The notes beneath the pieces were generated by a model. That model saw nothing but the letters and a program-made list of their open reading frames with translations. It was not told where the DNA came from and did no database searches. A DNA stretch of 64,000 nt, taken from Parablautia intestinalis. GTDB taxonomy: Bacteria; Bacillota; Clostridia; Lachnospirales; Lachnospiraceae. Position 1 is the first letter of the stretch. Each line of letters begins with the position of its first letter. The stretch covers positions 62,001 through 126,000 of the forward strand of contig RAYQ01000013.1 in assembly GCA_003612395.1 (NCBI GenBank). Direction: 5' to 3'. Made by a program: the position numbers and the translations under genes. Shown one piece after another: positions 1 through 8,750 of the stretch.

Positions 1-1125
1 CTCTAAAAGAGGCGGGTTGTTTAGGGGAGAACCATCTTCATGCCGGCCCAAAATGCTGGCAAGATCGAATCGGAAGCCGTCAATTCTGTAGCTTACGGCC
101 CAATAGCGGAGACATTCAAGGATCAGCAGGCGGACAATTGGGTTGTTACAGTTTAGGGTATTGCCACAGCCGCTGAAATTATAGTAATGTCCGTCAGGGG
201 TAAGCATATAGTAAACTTTATTGTCAAATCCTTTAAAGCAGAAGGTGGGACCAAGCTCATTGCCTTCGGCGGTATGATTAAACACTACGTCCAGAATAAC
301 TTCTATTCCATTGTCGTGCAGAGCCTTAATGAGCTCTTTAAGCTCAGTTCCCTCCTGATTGTATTCTTCAGTAGAGTTGTAGCGTATATTGGGGGCAAAA
401 AAACCAACCGTATTATAACCCCAGTAATCCAGAAGGGTTTTTCCATCTACTTCTCGGGAATTCATGGTTTCATCAAATTCAAAAATAGGCATTAGTTCCA
501 CTGCATTGATGCCAAGCTCTTTCAGATAGGGGATTTTTTCTTTGAGTCCTGCAAAGGTACCGCGATGGGTTACCCCGGAGGAGGGGTGATAAGTAAATCC
601 CCTCACATGGAGCTCATAAATAATCAAATCACTCATAGTGCGGGTAGACTGGGGCATGACTCCCCAGTCAAAAACATCCCGGACTACCCGGGCATGATAA
701 CCGTCAATCTTTCTGTTACCCCAGATTCTGGGACCGGCTACGGAGCGGGCATAGGGGTCAAGAAGAACGGCATTAGGATCAAAGGTAAGCCCGTTTTTCG
801 GGTCATAGGGTCCGTCAATCTGATAGGCATATTCAAATTCCTCAATATCCAGGCCAAATACGATCATGGAATATACATCCCCAATCTTGTATGCCTCGGG
901 AAAGGGGAGAATTGCATAGGGCTCGGTAGCATTCCTGTGAAAAAGAAGAAGGGTACAGGAAGTGCCGTAATGAGTCTGAACGGTGAAATTTACACCTACA
1001 GGGAGCATGATAGCTCCAAATACATCAAAAAGACCGGGACGGACAGGGAAACCCTCAATTTCTGCAGTGGGGGTAGCAAGTGACTTGTGGAACTCAGGTA
1101 CATATTTTTGCGAATAAAGTTTCAA
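1..1125 (-). CDS. Glycogen debranching-type enzyme (GH13, GlgX/isoamylase-like), partial
   Basis: Reading the minus strand gives 375 uninterrupted codons from a TTG start at 1125 to the window edge; the C-terminal half lies outside. The TTG follows a GGAG about 7 nt upstream. The N-terminal ~130 residues look like the CBM48-type domain of debranching enzymes. GH13 landmarks follow: YELHVRGF, the strand-3 region with DVVFNHTAEG, and RIDGFRFDLASILGR, which carries the Arg-x-Asp nucleophile region. The family hydrolyses alpha-1,6 branch points in glycogen or starch. GlgX and pullulanase cannot be separated from this fragment. It has its own tandem promoters and a hairpin separates it from uxaB. 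Confidence 0.85.
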   Translation of the reverse strand, partial: MKLYSQKYVPEFHKSLATPTAEIEGFPVRPGLFDVFGAIMLPVGVNFTVQTHYGTSCTLLLFHRNATEPYAILPFPEAYKIGDVYSMIVFGLDIEEFEYAYQIDGPYDPKNGLTFDPNAVLLDPYARSVAGPRIWGNRKIDGYHARVVRDVFDWGVMPQSTRTMSDLIIYELHVRGFTYHPSSGVTHRGTFAGLKEKIPYLKELGINAVELMPIFEFDETMNSREVDGKTLLDYWGYNTVGFFAPNIRYNSTEEYNQEGTELKELIKALHDNGIEVILDVVFNHTAEGNELGPTFCFKGFDNKVYYMLTPDGHYYNFSGCGNTLNCNNPIVRLLILECLRYWAVSYRIDGFRFDLASILGRHEDGSPLNNPPLLE

Positions 1126-1175
1126 ATTTTTTCTCCTATGATGTTTGATTGAGAATGTAAAAGTTTGACCTTTGC

Positions 1176-1234
1176 CATATATGGATTAGAAAGAAATATG
1201 TCAACAGTATAGCGGAAAACTCTCTATAATGCAA
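1176..1234 (-). promoter_or_regulatory. Tandem sigma-A-type promoters for the debranching enzyme
   Basis: On the minus strand TTGCAT (1229-1234) and TATACT (1206-1211) are separated by 17 nt. Slightly closer to the gene, TTGACA (1199-1204) and TATATG (1176-1181) are also separated by 17 nt. Both point toward the TTG start at 1125. Confidence 0.6.
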
Positions 1235-1244
1235 TTAAAATTTT

Positions 1245-1287
1245 TTAAGCCAAAGACAGATTTACAAAATACCTGTCTTTGGCTTAA
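1245..1287 (-). terminator. Hairpin terminator after uxaB
   Basis: A perfect 15-bp inverted repeat (1245-1259 with 1273-1287) encloses a 13-nt loop, about 50 nt past the uxaB stop. On the minus strand it is followed by an A-then-T tract rather than a clean T run, so the efficiency is uncertain. Confidence 0.6.
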
Positions 1288-1327
1288 ACAATCATCAAAT
1301 GCACGCTTATCGGGCCGGCTTATATAA
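1287..1327 (-). repeat. 37-nt interspersed repeat, family 1 (reverse orientation)
   Basis: A divergent copy of the family whose consensus on its forward strand is about ACAATAAGC-YGNNNCGCGAAG-CGTGGCAGCGTTTGTT. It lies about 12 nt past the uxaB stop codon and overlaps the last base of the terminator stem. Confidence 0.5.
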
Positions 1328-1339
1328 ACAGATTTGGAC

Positions 1340-2839
1340 TTACAGACAGGCTTTCATCACCTCGTAAGTGCCGTTTGCTTCTATTTTTTCCAGAGTGTCC
1401 GCAACTGTATCCGCAAATCCGGGAAGCGCAGATAAATCTTCTCCCCAGAAGTCCGCATTTTTGCACACCGCATAGGCGAGGCTGCGCGGGGAATCATCCT
1501 TGTGAGATAAATAGAATTCCAGGACGGCTTTGTCGTCAGAAATGGTGTAGGTATCTCCGTTAGGACGGGAGGCGGTAAGCCCGGTTTCCGTTAATTCCTT
1601 TCCACGGTAAAAAGCAATATACAGTGCAAAGGAAGTGGTCAGACAAACAGGCAGACTTCCCGTGTTTTTCAGGTAGTGTTTTAAGGTTGGCATCACTCTT
1701 GCTTTCCACTTGGAAGTGGAGTTTAAGGAAATAGATAAAAGAGAATGATCAATAAAAGGATTTTTAAAGCGTTCCGTTACGGAAAAGGCAAAGCTTTCCA
1801 GTTCGTCCTTTGGCAGCGTAAGGGTTGGAATAATTTCATCATAGATGGCCTTATTCATAAAACCACGAATTACATCATCGGCCATACAGTCTCTGACAAT
1901 GTCCCAGCCGGCCAGATATGCGCCCAGTACCATGGATGTGTGTGCGCCGTTTAAGATGCGGACTTTTCTCTGCTTATAAGGCTTATGGTTGTCTGTGATG
2001 ATGACCGGAAGTCCTGCCTTTTCAAAAGGAAGTTCTTCTTTCAACCACTCAGGGCCTTCGATTACCCAAAATCCAAATACTTCTCCAGTATTAAGGACTT
2101 TATCTTCGTACCCGTTTTCTTTATTTAGGGCATTGGCTTCATTTCCGGGATAACCTGTTACGATACGATCTACCAGGGTAGAGCAGAAAAGGTTTTCGGC
2201 TTCAATCCAGTGGATGAAATCTTCCCCTAAGTTCCACTGCTTTGCATACTTTTCAACGCATTCCTTTAATACCTTTCCGTTGTCGTCAATCAGCTCACAG
2301 GCGAGAATAACAAATCCTTTTCCTTTTTCATCGCCAAATTTTTGAAAACGGCGGTATAATAGCTGCGTCAGCTTTCCGGGATAGCTGGAGGCAGGAGCAT
2401 CGGAAAACCGGCAGGCAGGATCATAGACAATACCGGCTTCCGTGGTGTTGCTGGTGATATAGCGCAAATCCGGATTGTCTGCACATTTCATCATTTCCTC
2501 ATAATCGCTGTAGGCGTTGATACAGCGGTCAATGCAGGAGATTATCCGTTTTGCATTAACTTTCCTGCCATTTTCAAAGCCCCGCAGATATAAAGTGTAT
2601 AAGCCTTCCTGTTCATTTAAAAACCTGGGAACACTGGTAAAGGAATTTTCCGGCAATGGCTGTAATACGGTAATTTTGCCGTTAAAGTCTGCTTTTTCAT
2701 TTAAATTGTCAATAAAATAATCCACAAAGGCCCGAAGGAAATTTCCTTCGCCAAACTGAAGTACTTTAACAGGCGCTTTTTCCAGAAGATATCCATCGTA
2801 GCTTTGTTCTTTTAAAACGTTATAAGATAATCTTTTCAT
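1340..2839 (-). CDS. uxaB: Tagaturonate reductase (altronate oxidoreductase)
   Basis: This 499-residue member of the mannitol-dehydrogenase-type polyol dehydrogenases reduces D-tagaturonate to D-altronate with NADH, the second step of galacturonate catabolism. The N-terminal nucleotide-binding strand is KVLQFGEGNFLRAF (about residues 25-38). The family signature near the middle, KVRILNGAHTSM, carries the catalytic-domain Lys/Asn/His. The start at 2839 is chosen because GAAAGGA lies about 10 nt upstream; an in-frame ATG 24 nt earlier has no ribosome binding site. It is downstream of uxaA on the same strand and is probably co-transcribed from the uxaA promoter. Fructuronate reductase (UxuB) is a close relative; length and pairing with UxaA favour UxaB. 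Confidence 0.93.
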   Translation of the reverse strand: MKRLSYNVLKEQSYDGYLLEKAPVKVLQFGEGNFLRAFVDYFIDNLNEKADFNGKITVLQPLPENSFTSVPRFLNEQEGLYTLYLRGFENGRKVNAKRIISCIDRCINAYSDYEEMMKCADNPDLRYITSNTTEAGIVYDPACRFSDAPASSYPGKLTQLLYRRFQKFGDEKGKGFVILACELIDDNGKVLKECVEKYAKQWNLGEDFIHWIEAENLFCSTLVDRIVTGYPGNEANALNKENGYEDKVLNTGEVFGFWVIEGPEWLKEELPFEKAGLPVIITDNHKPYKQRKVRILNGAHTSMVLGAYLAGWDIVRDCMADDVIRGFMNKAIYDEIIPTLTLPKDELESFAFSVTERFKNPFIDHSLLSISLNSTSKWKARVMPTLKHYLKNTGSLPVCLTTSFALYIAFYRGKELTETGLTASRPNGDTYTISDDKAVLEFYLSHKDDSPRSLAYAVCKNADFWGEDLSALPGFADTVADTLEKIEANGTYEVMKACL

Positions 2840-2864
2840 TGTGATATGTTCCTTTCTTTTCATT

Positions 2865-2932
2865 ACAATAAGCTGATTTGCAAAGGGTGCTGTCTGCTAT
2901 CTGGCTTTGCCTGCCGCAATACCGTGACAAAC
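2865..2932 (-). repeat. Enlarged family-1-like repeat between uxaA and uxaB
   Basis: Read on the minus strand, the segment begins TGTTTGTCACGG just after the uxaA stop and ends CAGCTTATTGTAATG before uxaB. These are the two ends of the family-1 repeat, with about 30 extra nt between them. It fills almost the whole uxaA-uxaB gap. Confidence 0.4.
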
Positions 2933-2933
2933 A

Positions 2934-4415
2934 TTAAAGAGTTACTCCCTGCTTAAAAATAGCCATATCGTGATACCCGGCTTCCTCTGATTTTACCTTT
3001 TGACCGGAAGCTACACTTACCACATAGTCAAAAAGCTCCTGCCCAAGCTGCTCTAAGGATTTTCCATCTATCAGGGAGCCGCAGTTAAAATCAATCCAAT
3101 TTTTCTTATGCTCATAAAGAGGTGTATTACTGGATATTTTAACAGTAGGCACAGGGGAAGCAAAGGGGGTTCCTCTGCCTGTGGTAAAAAGCACAATATG
3201 AGCCCCTGAGGCCGCCAGTGCGGTGGAGGCTACCAAATCATTGCCGGGTGCACTTAAGAGATTCAGGCCCTTCACAGCAGCTTTTTGTCCGTAGGAAAGA
3301 ACACCGCTTACAGGAGCGGAGCCGGATTTTTGGGTACATCCCATGGATTTGTCCTCAAGGGTGGAAATGCCTCCTTTTTTATTGCCGGGGGAGGGATTTT
3401 CATATATTGTCTGATTATGGCTGGTAAAGTAGTTTTTAAAGTCGTTAATAAGAGACACAGTCTTTTCAAACAGTTCTTTATTTTCGCAGCGGTTCATGAG
3501 CAGCGTTTCGGCACCGAACATTTCAGGAACCTCCGTAAGAATGGTAGTACCGCCCTTCGAGATGAGAAGATCGGAAAACCGTCCAACCACGGGGTTAGCG
3601 GTAATGCCGGAAAGACCATCGGAACCGCCGCATTTCATACCGATAATAAGCTCACTGCAGCTTACGGGCTCTCTGTGAAAACTGCCTGCATATGCGGCGA
3701 GGGCTTCGATGAGCTTAAGGCCGTCTTCCACCTCATTTTCAGATTCCTGGGATACCAGGAATTTTACCCGGTTTTCATCATAAGAACCAATATACTTTTT
3801 TAATTCGTCAATGTTGCTGTTTTCACAGCCAAGGCCCAGCACCAGAACACCGCCTGCGTTGGGATGATTGATCAGGTCTGCTAAAATCTGACGGGTATGC
3901 TCCTGGTCATCACCCATCTGTGAACAGCCGTAAGGGTGAGGAAAAGCGGCAATAGCATCAATGCTGCCCTTAAGGCACCCCTGGGCCCTTCGCTCAATGG
4001 CGGTGGCAATGTTGTTAACACATCCTACCGTGGGAACAATCCAGATTTCATTTCTTACGCCAACAGATCCGTCTGCGCGCCTGTAGCCCTGGAAATAATG
4101 GGGGTTAGTAGACGGAAGGGGGGTGCAGGCAGGCTGATAAGTATAGGTAAGCAAATCGCCAAGGCCGGTTTTCATATTGTGGGTATGAATCCAGGCTCCT
4201 GCGCAGATATCTTCTCTGGCAATTCCGATGGGAGAGCCGTACTTTATCACAGGCTCATCCGCCTTTATGGGCATAAGGGCAAATTTATGTCCCTGAGGAA
4301 TATCCTCAGATAAAGTGATGAAAGCGCCATCCACCGTAAGGGAGGTCCCCTTTGCAAGAGGTTTCAGGGCAACGGCCACTTTATCATCCGGATGAATTTT
4401 AAGAAAAATTTCCAT
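2934..4415 (-). CDS. uxaA: Altronate dehydratase
   Basis: The 493-residue protein dehydrates D-altronate to 2-keto-3-deoxygluconate. It has the full two-part architecture: an N-terminal SAF-like domain (about residues 1-95, with AGAWIHTHNMKTGLGD) and the large UxaA/GarD-type domain beginning near GYRRADGSVGVRNEIWIVPT. The catalytic domain contains Cys-rich conserved segments (VGCVNN, GLGCENSN, GMKCGGSDG) expected for the iron-dependent family. The start at MEIFLKIHPDD matches family N-termini; the open frame extends further upstream but those residues are unlike the family, and the ribosome binding site is weak and distant. The gene leads the uxaA-uxaB transcript, and its promoter carries a LacI-type operator. 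Confidence 0.94.
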   Translation of the reverse strand: MEIFLKIHPDDKVAVALKPLAKGTSLTVDGAFITLSEDIPQGHKFALMPIKADEPVIKYGSPIGIAREDICAGAWIHTHNMKTGLGDLLTYTYQPACTPLPSTNPHYFQGYRRADGSVGVRNEIWIVPTVGCVNNIATAIERRAQGCLKGSIDAIAAFPHPYGCSQMGDDQEHTRQILADLINHPNAGGVLVLGLGCENSNIDELKKYIGSYDENRVKFLVSQESENEVEDGLKLIEALAAYAGSFHREPVSCSELIIGMKCGGSDGLSGITANPVVGRFSDLLISKGGTTILTEVPEMFGAETLLMNRCENKELFEKTVSLINDFKNYFTSHNQTIYENPSPGNKKGGISTLEDKSMGCTQKSGSAPVSGVLSYGQKAAVKGLNLLSAPGNDLVASTALAASGAHIVLFTTGRGTPFASPVPTVKISSNTPLYEHKKNWIDFNCGSLIDGKSLEQLGQELFDYVVSVASGQKVKSEEAGYHDMAIFKQGVTL

Positions 4416-4482
4416 AATAAGTAATAACCATGCCTTTCCGTGCACTGCAGGCCGTAAGCATGCAGACACAAATCAAGTGATG

Positions 4483-4496
4483 TGTAAGAGCTTACA
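4483..4496. promoter_or_regulatory. LacI-type operator 1 (uxaA)
   Basis: TGTAAG-AG-CTTACA has perfect 6-bp arms. It lies immediately downstream of the uxaA -10 box, over the expected start of transcription, so a bound repressor would block uxaA-uxaB. The same 14-mer recurs at 4661. Confidence 0.75.
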
Positions 4497-4499
4497 ACA

Positions 4500-4528
4500 A
4501 AATTACACCAAAAGAGAGGAGTCGTCAA
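4500..4528 (-). promoter_or_regulatory. uxaA-uxaB promoter
   Basis: On the minus strand TTGACG (4523-4528) is followed after exactly 17 nt by TAATTT (4500-4505). Operator 1 starts 4 nt past the -10 box. Confidence 0.75.
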
Positions 4529-4645
4529 TAAAAAAACTGGGAAAATGCTATATTAAATTTAAAATCGGCAATATACACAAAAATAAACTGAAAAAATCGT
4601 AAAAAACGCTAAAGAAATTCGGGGTGATATTTTGAAAAAGTGTAG

Positions 4646-4674
4646 TATAATATGCATATGTGTAAGAGCTTACA
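4646..4674 (+). promoter_or_regulatory. lacI-1 promoter -10 box and LacI-type operator 2
   Basis: A consensus TATAAT (4646-4651) is followed 9 nt later by a second exact copy of TGTAAG-AG-CTTACA (4661-4674). No good -35 box is seen at 16-18 nt. The placement suggests that lacI-1 is autoregulated by the factor that controls uxaA. Confidence 0.65.
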
Positions 4675-4721
4675 TTTTAAAAGCGCGGTACCGCAAACAG
4701 CTCCGGTATATGCGGGAGTAT

Positions 4722-4770
4722 AAATTTGCGCTTACGCCCAAATTTGAAGGTTGTTGGAGGCATGGGGATT
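4722..4770 (+). repeat. Family-2 interspersed repeat upstream of lacI-1
   Basis: The copy starts with the palindrome AAATTTG-N10-CAAATTT and ends with a GGAGGCATGGGGA segment resembling a Shine-Dalgarno. Related copies precede rpiR (29391), rnfB (42031) and the SpoIID-like gene (55201). Here two further hairpins separate it from the start codon. Confidence 0.6.
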
Positions 4771-4771
4771 A

Positions 4772-4823
4772 GTGTGAAATTGAAATTTCACACATCCTGA
4801 TTTGTATGCCCGCCAAGGCGGGC
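4772..4823 (+). repeat. Two tight hairpins in the lacI-1 leader
   Basis: GTGTGAAATT (4772-4781) pairs perfectly with AATTTCACAC (4784-4793) across a 2-nt loop. Next, GCCCGCC pairs with GGCGGGC (4808-4823), also with a 2-nt loop. Neither is followed by a T run. They lie between the family-2 repeat and the ribosome binding site. Confidence 0.6.
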
Positions 4824-4837
4824 AGATGGGAGTTAGA

Positions 4838-5833
4838 GTGAATATTTATGACATTGCAAAACTGGCCGGGGTATCCATAGCAACTGTATCAAGAGTGGTC
4901 AATGACAGTCCTAATGTTAATGATAAGACAAAAGAAAAGGTACGTAAGGTTATGGAGGAGAATCATTACATGCCAAATGAATTTGCCAGAGGATTAGGGA
5001 GAAGCTTTGTAAAAGCGGTGGGATTAGTCTGTCCGGCTATATCGGATGATTATATGGCGAAGGCAGTGGCATGCCTGGAAAAGAGATTAAGAGAACATGG
5101 CTATGACTGTATTTTGCATTGCAGCGGTTACGATAAGGAAGATAAACGGCAGGCAGTGGGAATGATTTTAAAGAAACGGATAGATGCTTTGATGCTTATC
5201 GGTTCAAATTTTGCAGGCGGTAAGGAGGAAGATACCTCTTACATCTGTGAAGCGGCGCGGCAGATTCCGGTGTTTATGATAAATGGTTATGTGGAGGGAG
5301 AAAATATTTACGGTATTCTTGCAGATGATTATCAGGCGGTATATGATGCAACGGAAGAACTGATTTTTGCCGGAAAAAGGAGAATTCTTTTCTTAAGTAA
5401 TTCCGACTCCTTCAGCGCAATGCAGAAACGGAAAGGTTATGAAGATGCCCATAAAAACCACGGACTGCCGATCCTGGAGGAATTAAATATTTGTGTGGAA
5501 AATACTATTAACGGAACCAAAGACCAGCTTTTACTGCGCAGGGATCTTGCATTTGACGGTGTAATTGCAACTGAGGACGGACTGGCAGTGGGCGCATTAA
5601 AATATGCAAAAGCCACAGGCATTTCCGTTCCGGAAGAAATTAGTGTCGTGGGCTATAACAATTCGGAGCTTTCCATCAGCTGCGAGCCGGAGCTTACCAC
5701 TGTGGATGCCAGAGGTGAAATATTATGTAAGACGGCTGTGGATTCTATGATGACATTACTTGAAGGGAAAAGGATAAATTCCAAAACCATCATAAAATGT
5801 CATTTGGTAAAGCGCCATACAACAGATTTCTGA
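4838..5833 (+). CDS. LacI family transcriptional regulator (hexuronate regulator candidate 1)
   Basis: A 331-residue LacI/GalR repressor: N-terminal helix-turn-helix (NIYDIAKLAGVSIATVSRVVN, hinge helix near FARGLG) followed by a periplasmic-binding-protein-like effector domain. The GTG at 4838 is chosen because GGGAG lies 5 nt before it and the paralogue at 7627 begins at the same residue. It is divergent from uxaA-uxaB and directly upstream of uxaC, and its promoter carries the operator found at uxaA, so control of uronate genes plus autoregulation is the likely role. The effector is unknown; a uronate or pathway intermediate is plausible. Confidence 0.9.
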   Translation: MNIYDIAKLAGVSIATVSRVVNDSPNVNDKTKEKVRKVMEENHYMPNEFARGLGRSFVKAVGLVCPAISDDYMAKAVACLEKRLREHGYDCILHCSGYDKEDKRQAVGMILKKRIDALMLIGSNFAGGKEEDTSYICEAARQIPVFMINGYVEGENIYGILADDYQAVYDATEELIFAGKRRILFLSNSDSFSAMQKRKGYEDAHKNHGLPILEELNICVENTINGTKDQLLLRRDLAFDGVIATEDGLAVGALKYAKATGISVPEEISVVGYNNSELSISCEPELTTVDARGEILCKTAVDSMMTLLEGKRINSKTIIKCHLVKRHTTDF

Positions 5834-5956
5834 AGTTATTGTGCAAAGCGCAAATGTATAAATCCGCTTGCCGGTTATTCTGATTTATTTTAAAATGGTA
5901 AGAAAAGGAATTGCATTTTATGAGATATTTTTAATATAGAAACGGAGGGTTAAGAA

Positions 5957-7372
5957 ATGAAAGCATTTATGGATCAGGATTTTTTACTTCACACACAGAC
6001 AGCGAAAGAACTCTATCATGAGTTTGCCGCAAAAGTACCGGTTTTGGATTATCATTGTCATATTAATCCCCAGGAAATTGCCAAGGACCGGAAATTTGAA
6101 AACATTACCCAGGTATGGCTGGGAGGGGATCATTACAAATGGCGCCAGATGCGCTCTAATGGCGTGGACGAATACTACATTACGGGGGATGCGCCGGATC
6201 GTGAGAAATTCCAAAAATGGGCGGAAACATTGGACAAAGCGATTGGAAATCCGCTGTTCCACTGGAGCCATTTAGAACTGCAGAGGTATTTTGGTTATCA
6301 TGGGGTACTTGGCAGTGATACGGCAGAGGAAGTATGGAATCTGTGTAACAACAAACTGCAGGAAGATGCCATGAGCGTCCGCAACCTGATTCGCCAGTCT
6401 AATGTGACGCTGATCTGCACCACAGATGATCCGGCAGATGATTTGAAATGGCATAAAATGATTGCTGAAGATGAGAGCTTTGAAGTGCAGGTACTGCCGG
6501 CATGGCGTCCTGATAAGGCCATGAATCTGGAAAAACCGGACTATCCGGCCTATCTGGAAAAGTTAGGACAGGCAGCTGATTGGAAGATACAGTCTTTTGC
6601 GGATTTAAAGAATGCCTTAGTTAAGCGGATGGAATTTTTTGATAGTTTCGGATGCCGCGCATCGGACCACGCGCTGGAATATGTGATGTACAATCCTGCC
6701 AGTGAAAATGAAGTGGAAGCTATTTTCGCAAAGCGGCTTAAAGGAGAAGAAATTTCCAGACAGGAGGAACTGAAGTTTAAGACTGCCTTCATGATTTTTG
6801 TGGCAAAAGAATATGCGCGCCTTGGCTGGGCTATGCAGCTTCATTATGGATGCAAACGTGATAACAATAAGATTATGTATGAAAAGCTGGGTCCTGATAC
6901 AGGCTATGACTGCATTAACAATTATGCGCCTTCCAGCGAAACGGCGGACTTTTTAAATGCTTTAAACGAAAGCGGCGCTATGCCAAAGACCATATTATAC
7001 AGTTTAAATCCCAATGATGATGAGGCCCTTGGCACTATTTTAGGGTGTTTCCAGAATGCGGACATGATTGGAAAAATACAGCAGGGCTCGGCATGGTGGT
7101 TTAATGATAATAAGACCGGCATGATAAAGCAGATGACTTCCCTTGCAAACCTAAGCCTTTTAGGGAACTTTAACGGAATGCTCACGGATTCCAGAAGCTT
7201 TCTTTCCTACCCGAGACATGAGTATTTCAGAAGAATTATGTGTGATTTGATTGGCGGATGGGTAGAAAATGGAGAGTATCCCCGGGATATGAAGAAACTG
7301 GAAAAAATCGTTAAGGGAATTTCTTATAACAATGCAGTCCGGTATTTTGGATTTCACCTTGAAACTAAATAA
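5957..7372 (+). CDS. uxaC: Glucuronate (uronate) isomerase
   Basis: The 471-residue protein has the normal UxaC length and begins with the family motif DYHCHINPQEIA (about residues 31-42), the metal-binding H-x-H of the amidohydrolase-like fold. WLGGDHYKWR, LICTTDDPADDL and LQLHYG-type segments follow in order. It isomerises D-glucuronate to D-fructuronate and D-galacturonate to D-tagaturonate, the latter being the substrate of the neighbouring UxaB. The ribosome binding site is GGAGG 9 nt before ATG. No LacI operator is visible in the 123-nt gap after lacI-1, so it is probably read through from lacI-1. A strong hairpin terminator follows. Confidence 0.96.
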   Translation: MKAFMDQDFLLHTQTAKELYHEFAAKVPVLDYHCHINPQEIAKDRKFENITQVWLGGDHYKWRQMRSNGVDEYYITGDAPDREKFQKWAETLDKAIGNPLFHWSHLELQRYFGYHGVLGSDTAEEVWNLCNNKLQEDAMSVRNLIRQSNVTLICTTDDPADDLKWHKMIAEDESFEVQVLPAWRPDKAMNLEKPDYPAYLEKLGQAADWKIQSFADLKNALVKRMEFFDSFGCRASDHALEYVMYNPASENEVEAIFAKRLKGEEISRQEELKFKTAFMIFVAKEYARLGWAMQLHYGCKRDNNKIMYEKLGPDTGYDCINNYAPSSETADFLNALNESGAMPKTILYSLNPNDDEALGTILGCFQNADMIGKIQQGSAWWFNDNKTGMIKQMTSLANLSLLGNFNGMLTDSRSFLSYPRHEYFRRIMCDLIGGWVENGEYPRDMKKLEKIVKGISYNNAVRYFGFHLETK

Positions 7373-7381
7373 AGCCTGAAT

Positions 7382-7427
7382 AAAACGCTCTGGCAGGAAA
7401 ACTGTTTCCCGCCAGAGCGTTTTATTT
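7382..7427 (+). terminator. Rho-independent terminator after uxaC
   Basis: AAACGCTCTGGC pairs with GCCAGAGCGTTT, and the stem is extended inward by GGAAA/TTTCC around a short loop. The sequence continues TTTTATTT. It starts about 10 nt after the uxaC stop. Confidence 0.88.
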
Positions 7428-7541
7428 AGCGGGAAGAGCAGGCTTACCAATGAAAGTGGCGTGTTTGTTACTATGAGCGGCCCTTAAGCCGTGGATAGTA
7501 ATACCTGTTTTGAAAGATAAGGAAAAAGTAGCATAAAAACT

Positions 7542-7570
7542 TTGTATTTTATTGAAAAGAACAGTATAAT
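7542..7570 (+). promoter_or_regulatory. Promoter for lacI-2
   Basis: TTGTAT (7542-7547), a 17-nt spacer and consensus TATAAT (7565-7570) lie 57 nt before the GTG start. No TGTAAG-type operator is seen here, unlike lacI-1. Confidence 0.7.
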
Positions 7571-7626
7571 AGGGACTAGTACCAGAGCATTTTTGAAAAT
7601 TAACAGCAAGAAGCGAGTGAGAAATA

Positions 7627-8634
7627 GTGAATATTTATGATATTGCAGAACTTGCAGGTGTTTCTATTGCCACTGTGTCAAGAGTGGTGAATGACAGTCC
7701 CAAAGTGAGCGAAAAGACAAAAGAAAAAGTGCGCAGGATCATGGAGGAGCATCATTATACCCCTAATGTGTTTGCCAGAGGCCTTGGTCTTAATTCCATG
7801 AAAACAGTTGGTATTATCTGCCCGGATGTATCAGATGCTTATATGGCAAGTGCGGTTGCACATCTGGAAAAAAGCCTTCGTTGTTATGGATATGACTGCA
7901 TTTTGTATTGCAGTGGCTATGCCTATGAGGATAAAGTGGAAGCCGTCAGCCTGATACTTCAAAAGCGAATTGATGCGCTGATTCTGGTTGGTTCTAATTA
8001 CGCCGGAGACGGCGGGGATCAGGCAACGGAATATATCCGCAGCGCAGCCCGGGAGATTCCGGTTTTCCTTTTGAACGGTTATGTCCGGGCACCGGAGGTT
8101 TATTGCATTTTGGCGGATAACTACCAGGCGGTATATGATGCCGTGACGGATTTAATCGAAGATGGGAGAAAGAGAATCCTCTTTTTGCATGATTCCACAT
8201 CCTACAGCGCTTTAGAGAAGCTTAGAGGGTATGAGGAGGCGCTTGGCGACAACGGCTTTCCTGTGCCGGATGAGCTTAAGGTATTTGTCCGAAACAATAT
8301 TGAGATGGTGCAGAGTCGTTTGCAGGAGATTTTCCGGGAGAAAATGCCGGATTTTGATGCAGTTGTAGCCAGTGATGACGGACTTGCGGTAGGGGCAGTG
8401 AAATATGTCCGGTCAAAAAATCTGAGGATTCCGGAGGATGTCAGTATCATCGGGTACAATAATTCGGAGCTTTCTATCTGCTGCGAACCGGAGTTATCAT
8501 CTATTGACAGTCGGGGGAAAGAATTGTGTGAGACGGCAGTGGAATATATGATGCATTATTTAAGCGGGCATCCGATAAGACATAAGAAGGTGGTGCCATG
8601 CCGGCTGGTCAAACGCAATACAACAAATTTTTAG
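7627..8634 (+). CDS. LacI family transcriptional regulator (hexuronate regulator candidate 2)
   Basis: A 335-residue LacI/GalR protein starting at GTG. It is closely similar to the lacI-1 product over its whole length: the recognition segment SIATVSRVVNDSP is identical, and both share DYMA/AYMA, GYDCIL, KRIDAL and VKR-NTT/HTT at the C-terminus. The pair therefore probably arose by duplication and may recognise the same operator while answering different effectors. It has its own promoter and terminator. It lies between uxaC and the cyclase/TRAP operon, whose promoter carries two of the shared palindromes. Confidence 0.9.
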   Translation: MNIYDIAELAGVSIATVSRVVNDSPKVSEKTKEKVRRIMEEHHYTPNVFARGLGLNSMKTVGIICPDVSDAYMASAVAHLEKSLRCYGYDCILYCSGYAYEDKVEAVSLILQKRIDALILVGSNYAGDGGDQATEYIRSAAREIPVFLLNGYVRAPEVYCILADNYQAVYDAVTDLIEDGRKRILFLHDSTSYSALEKLRGYEEALGDNGFPVPDELKVFVRNNIEMVQSRLQEIFREKMPDFDAVVASDDGLAVGAVKYVRSKNLRIPEDVSIIGYNNSELSICCEPELSSIDSRGKELCETAVEYMMHYLSGHPIRHKKVVPCRLVKRNTTNF

Positions 8635-8698
8635 ACAAACAGGCTGGCCGGGAAGGGACAGTGGTGTTTTAAAATATAAATATTGGGGTAACCAGGCT

Positions 8699-8750
8699 CC
8701 GGTCAATTTCCTGAAAGGATACTTCATTCAGGAAATTGACCGGATTTTTT
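8699..8750 (+). terminator. Strong terminator after lacI-2
   Basis: A 17-bp perfect stem (8699-8715 with 8727-8743) encloses an 11-nt loop and is followed by ATTTTTT. Confidence 0.9.

Noticed and set aside
187-1083. Two plus-strand open frames (187-495 and 565-1083)
   Set aside because: They are shadows of the minus-strand debranching-enzyme gene, which translates without a stop through 1-1125.
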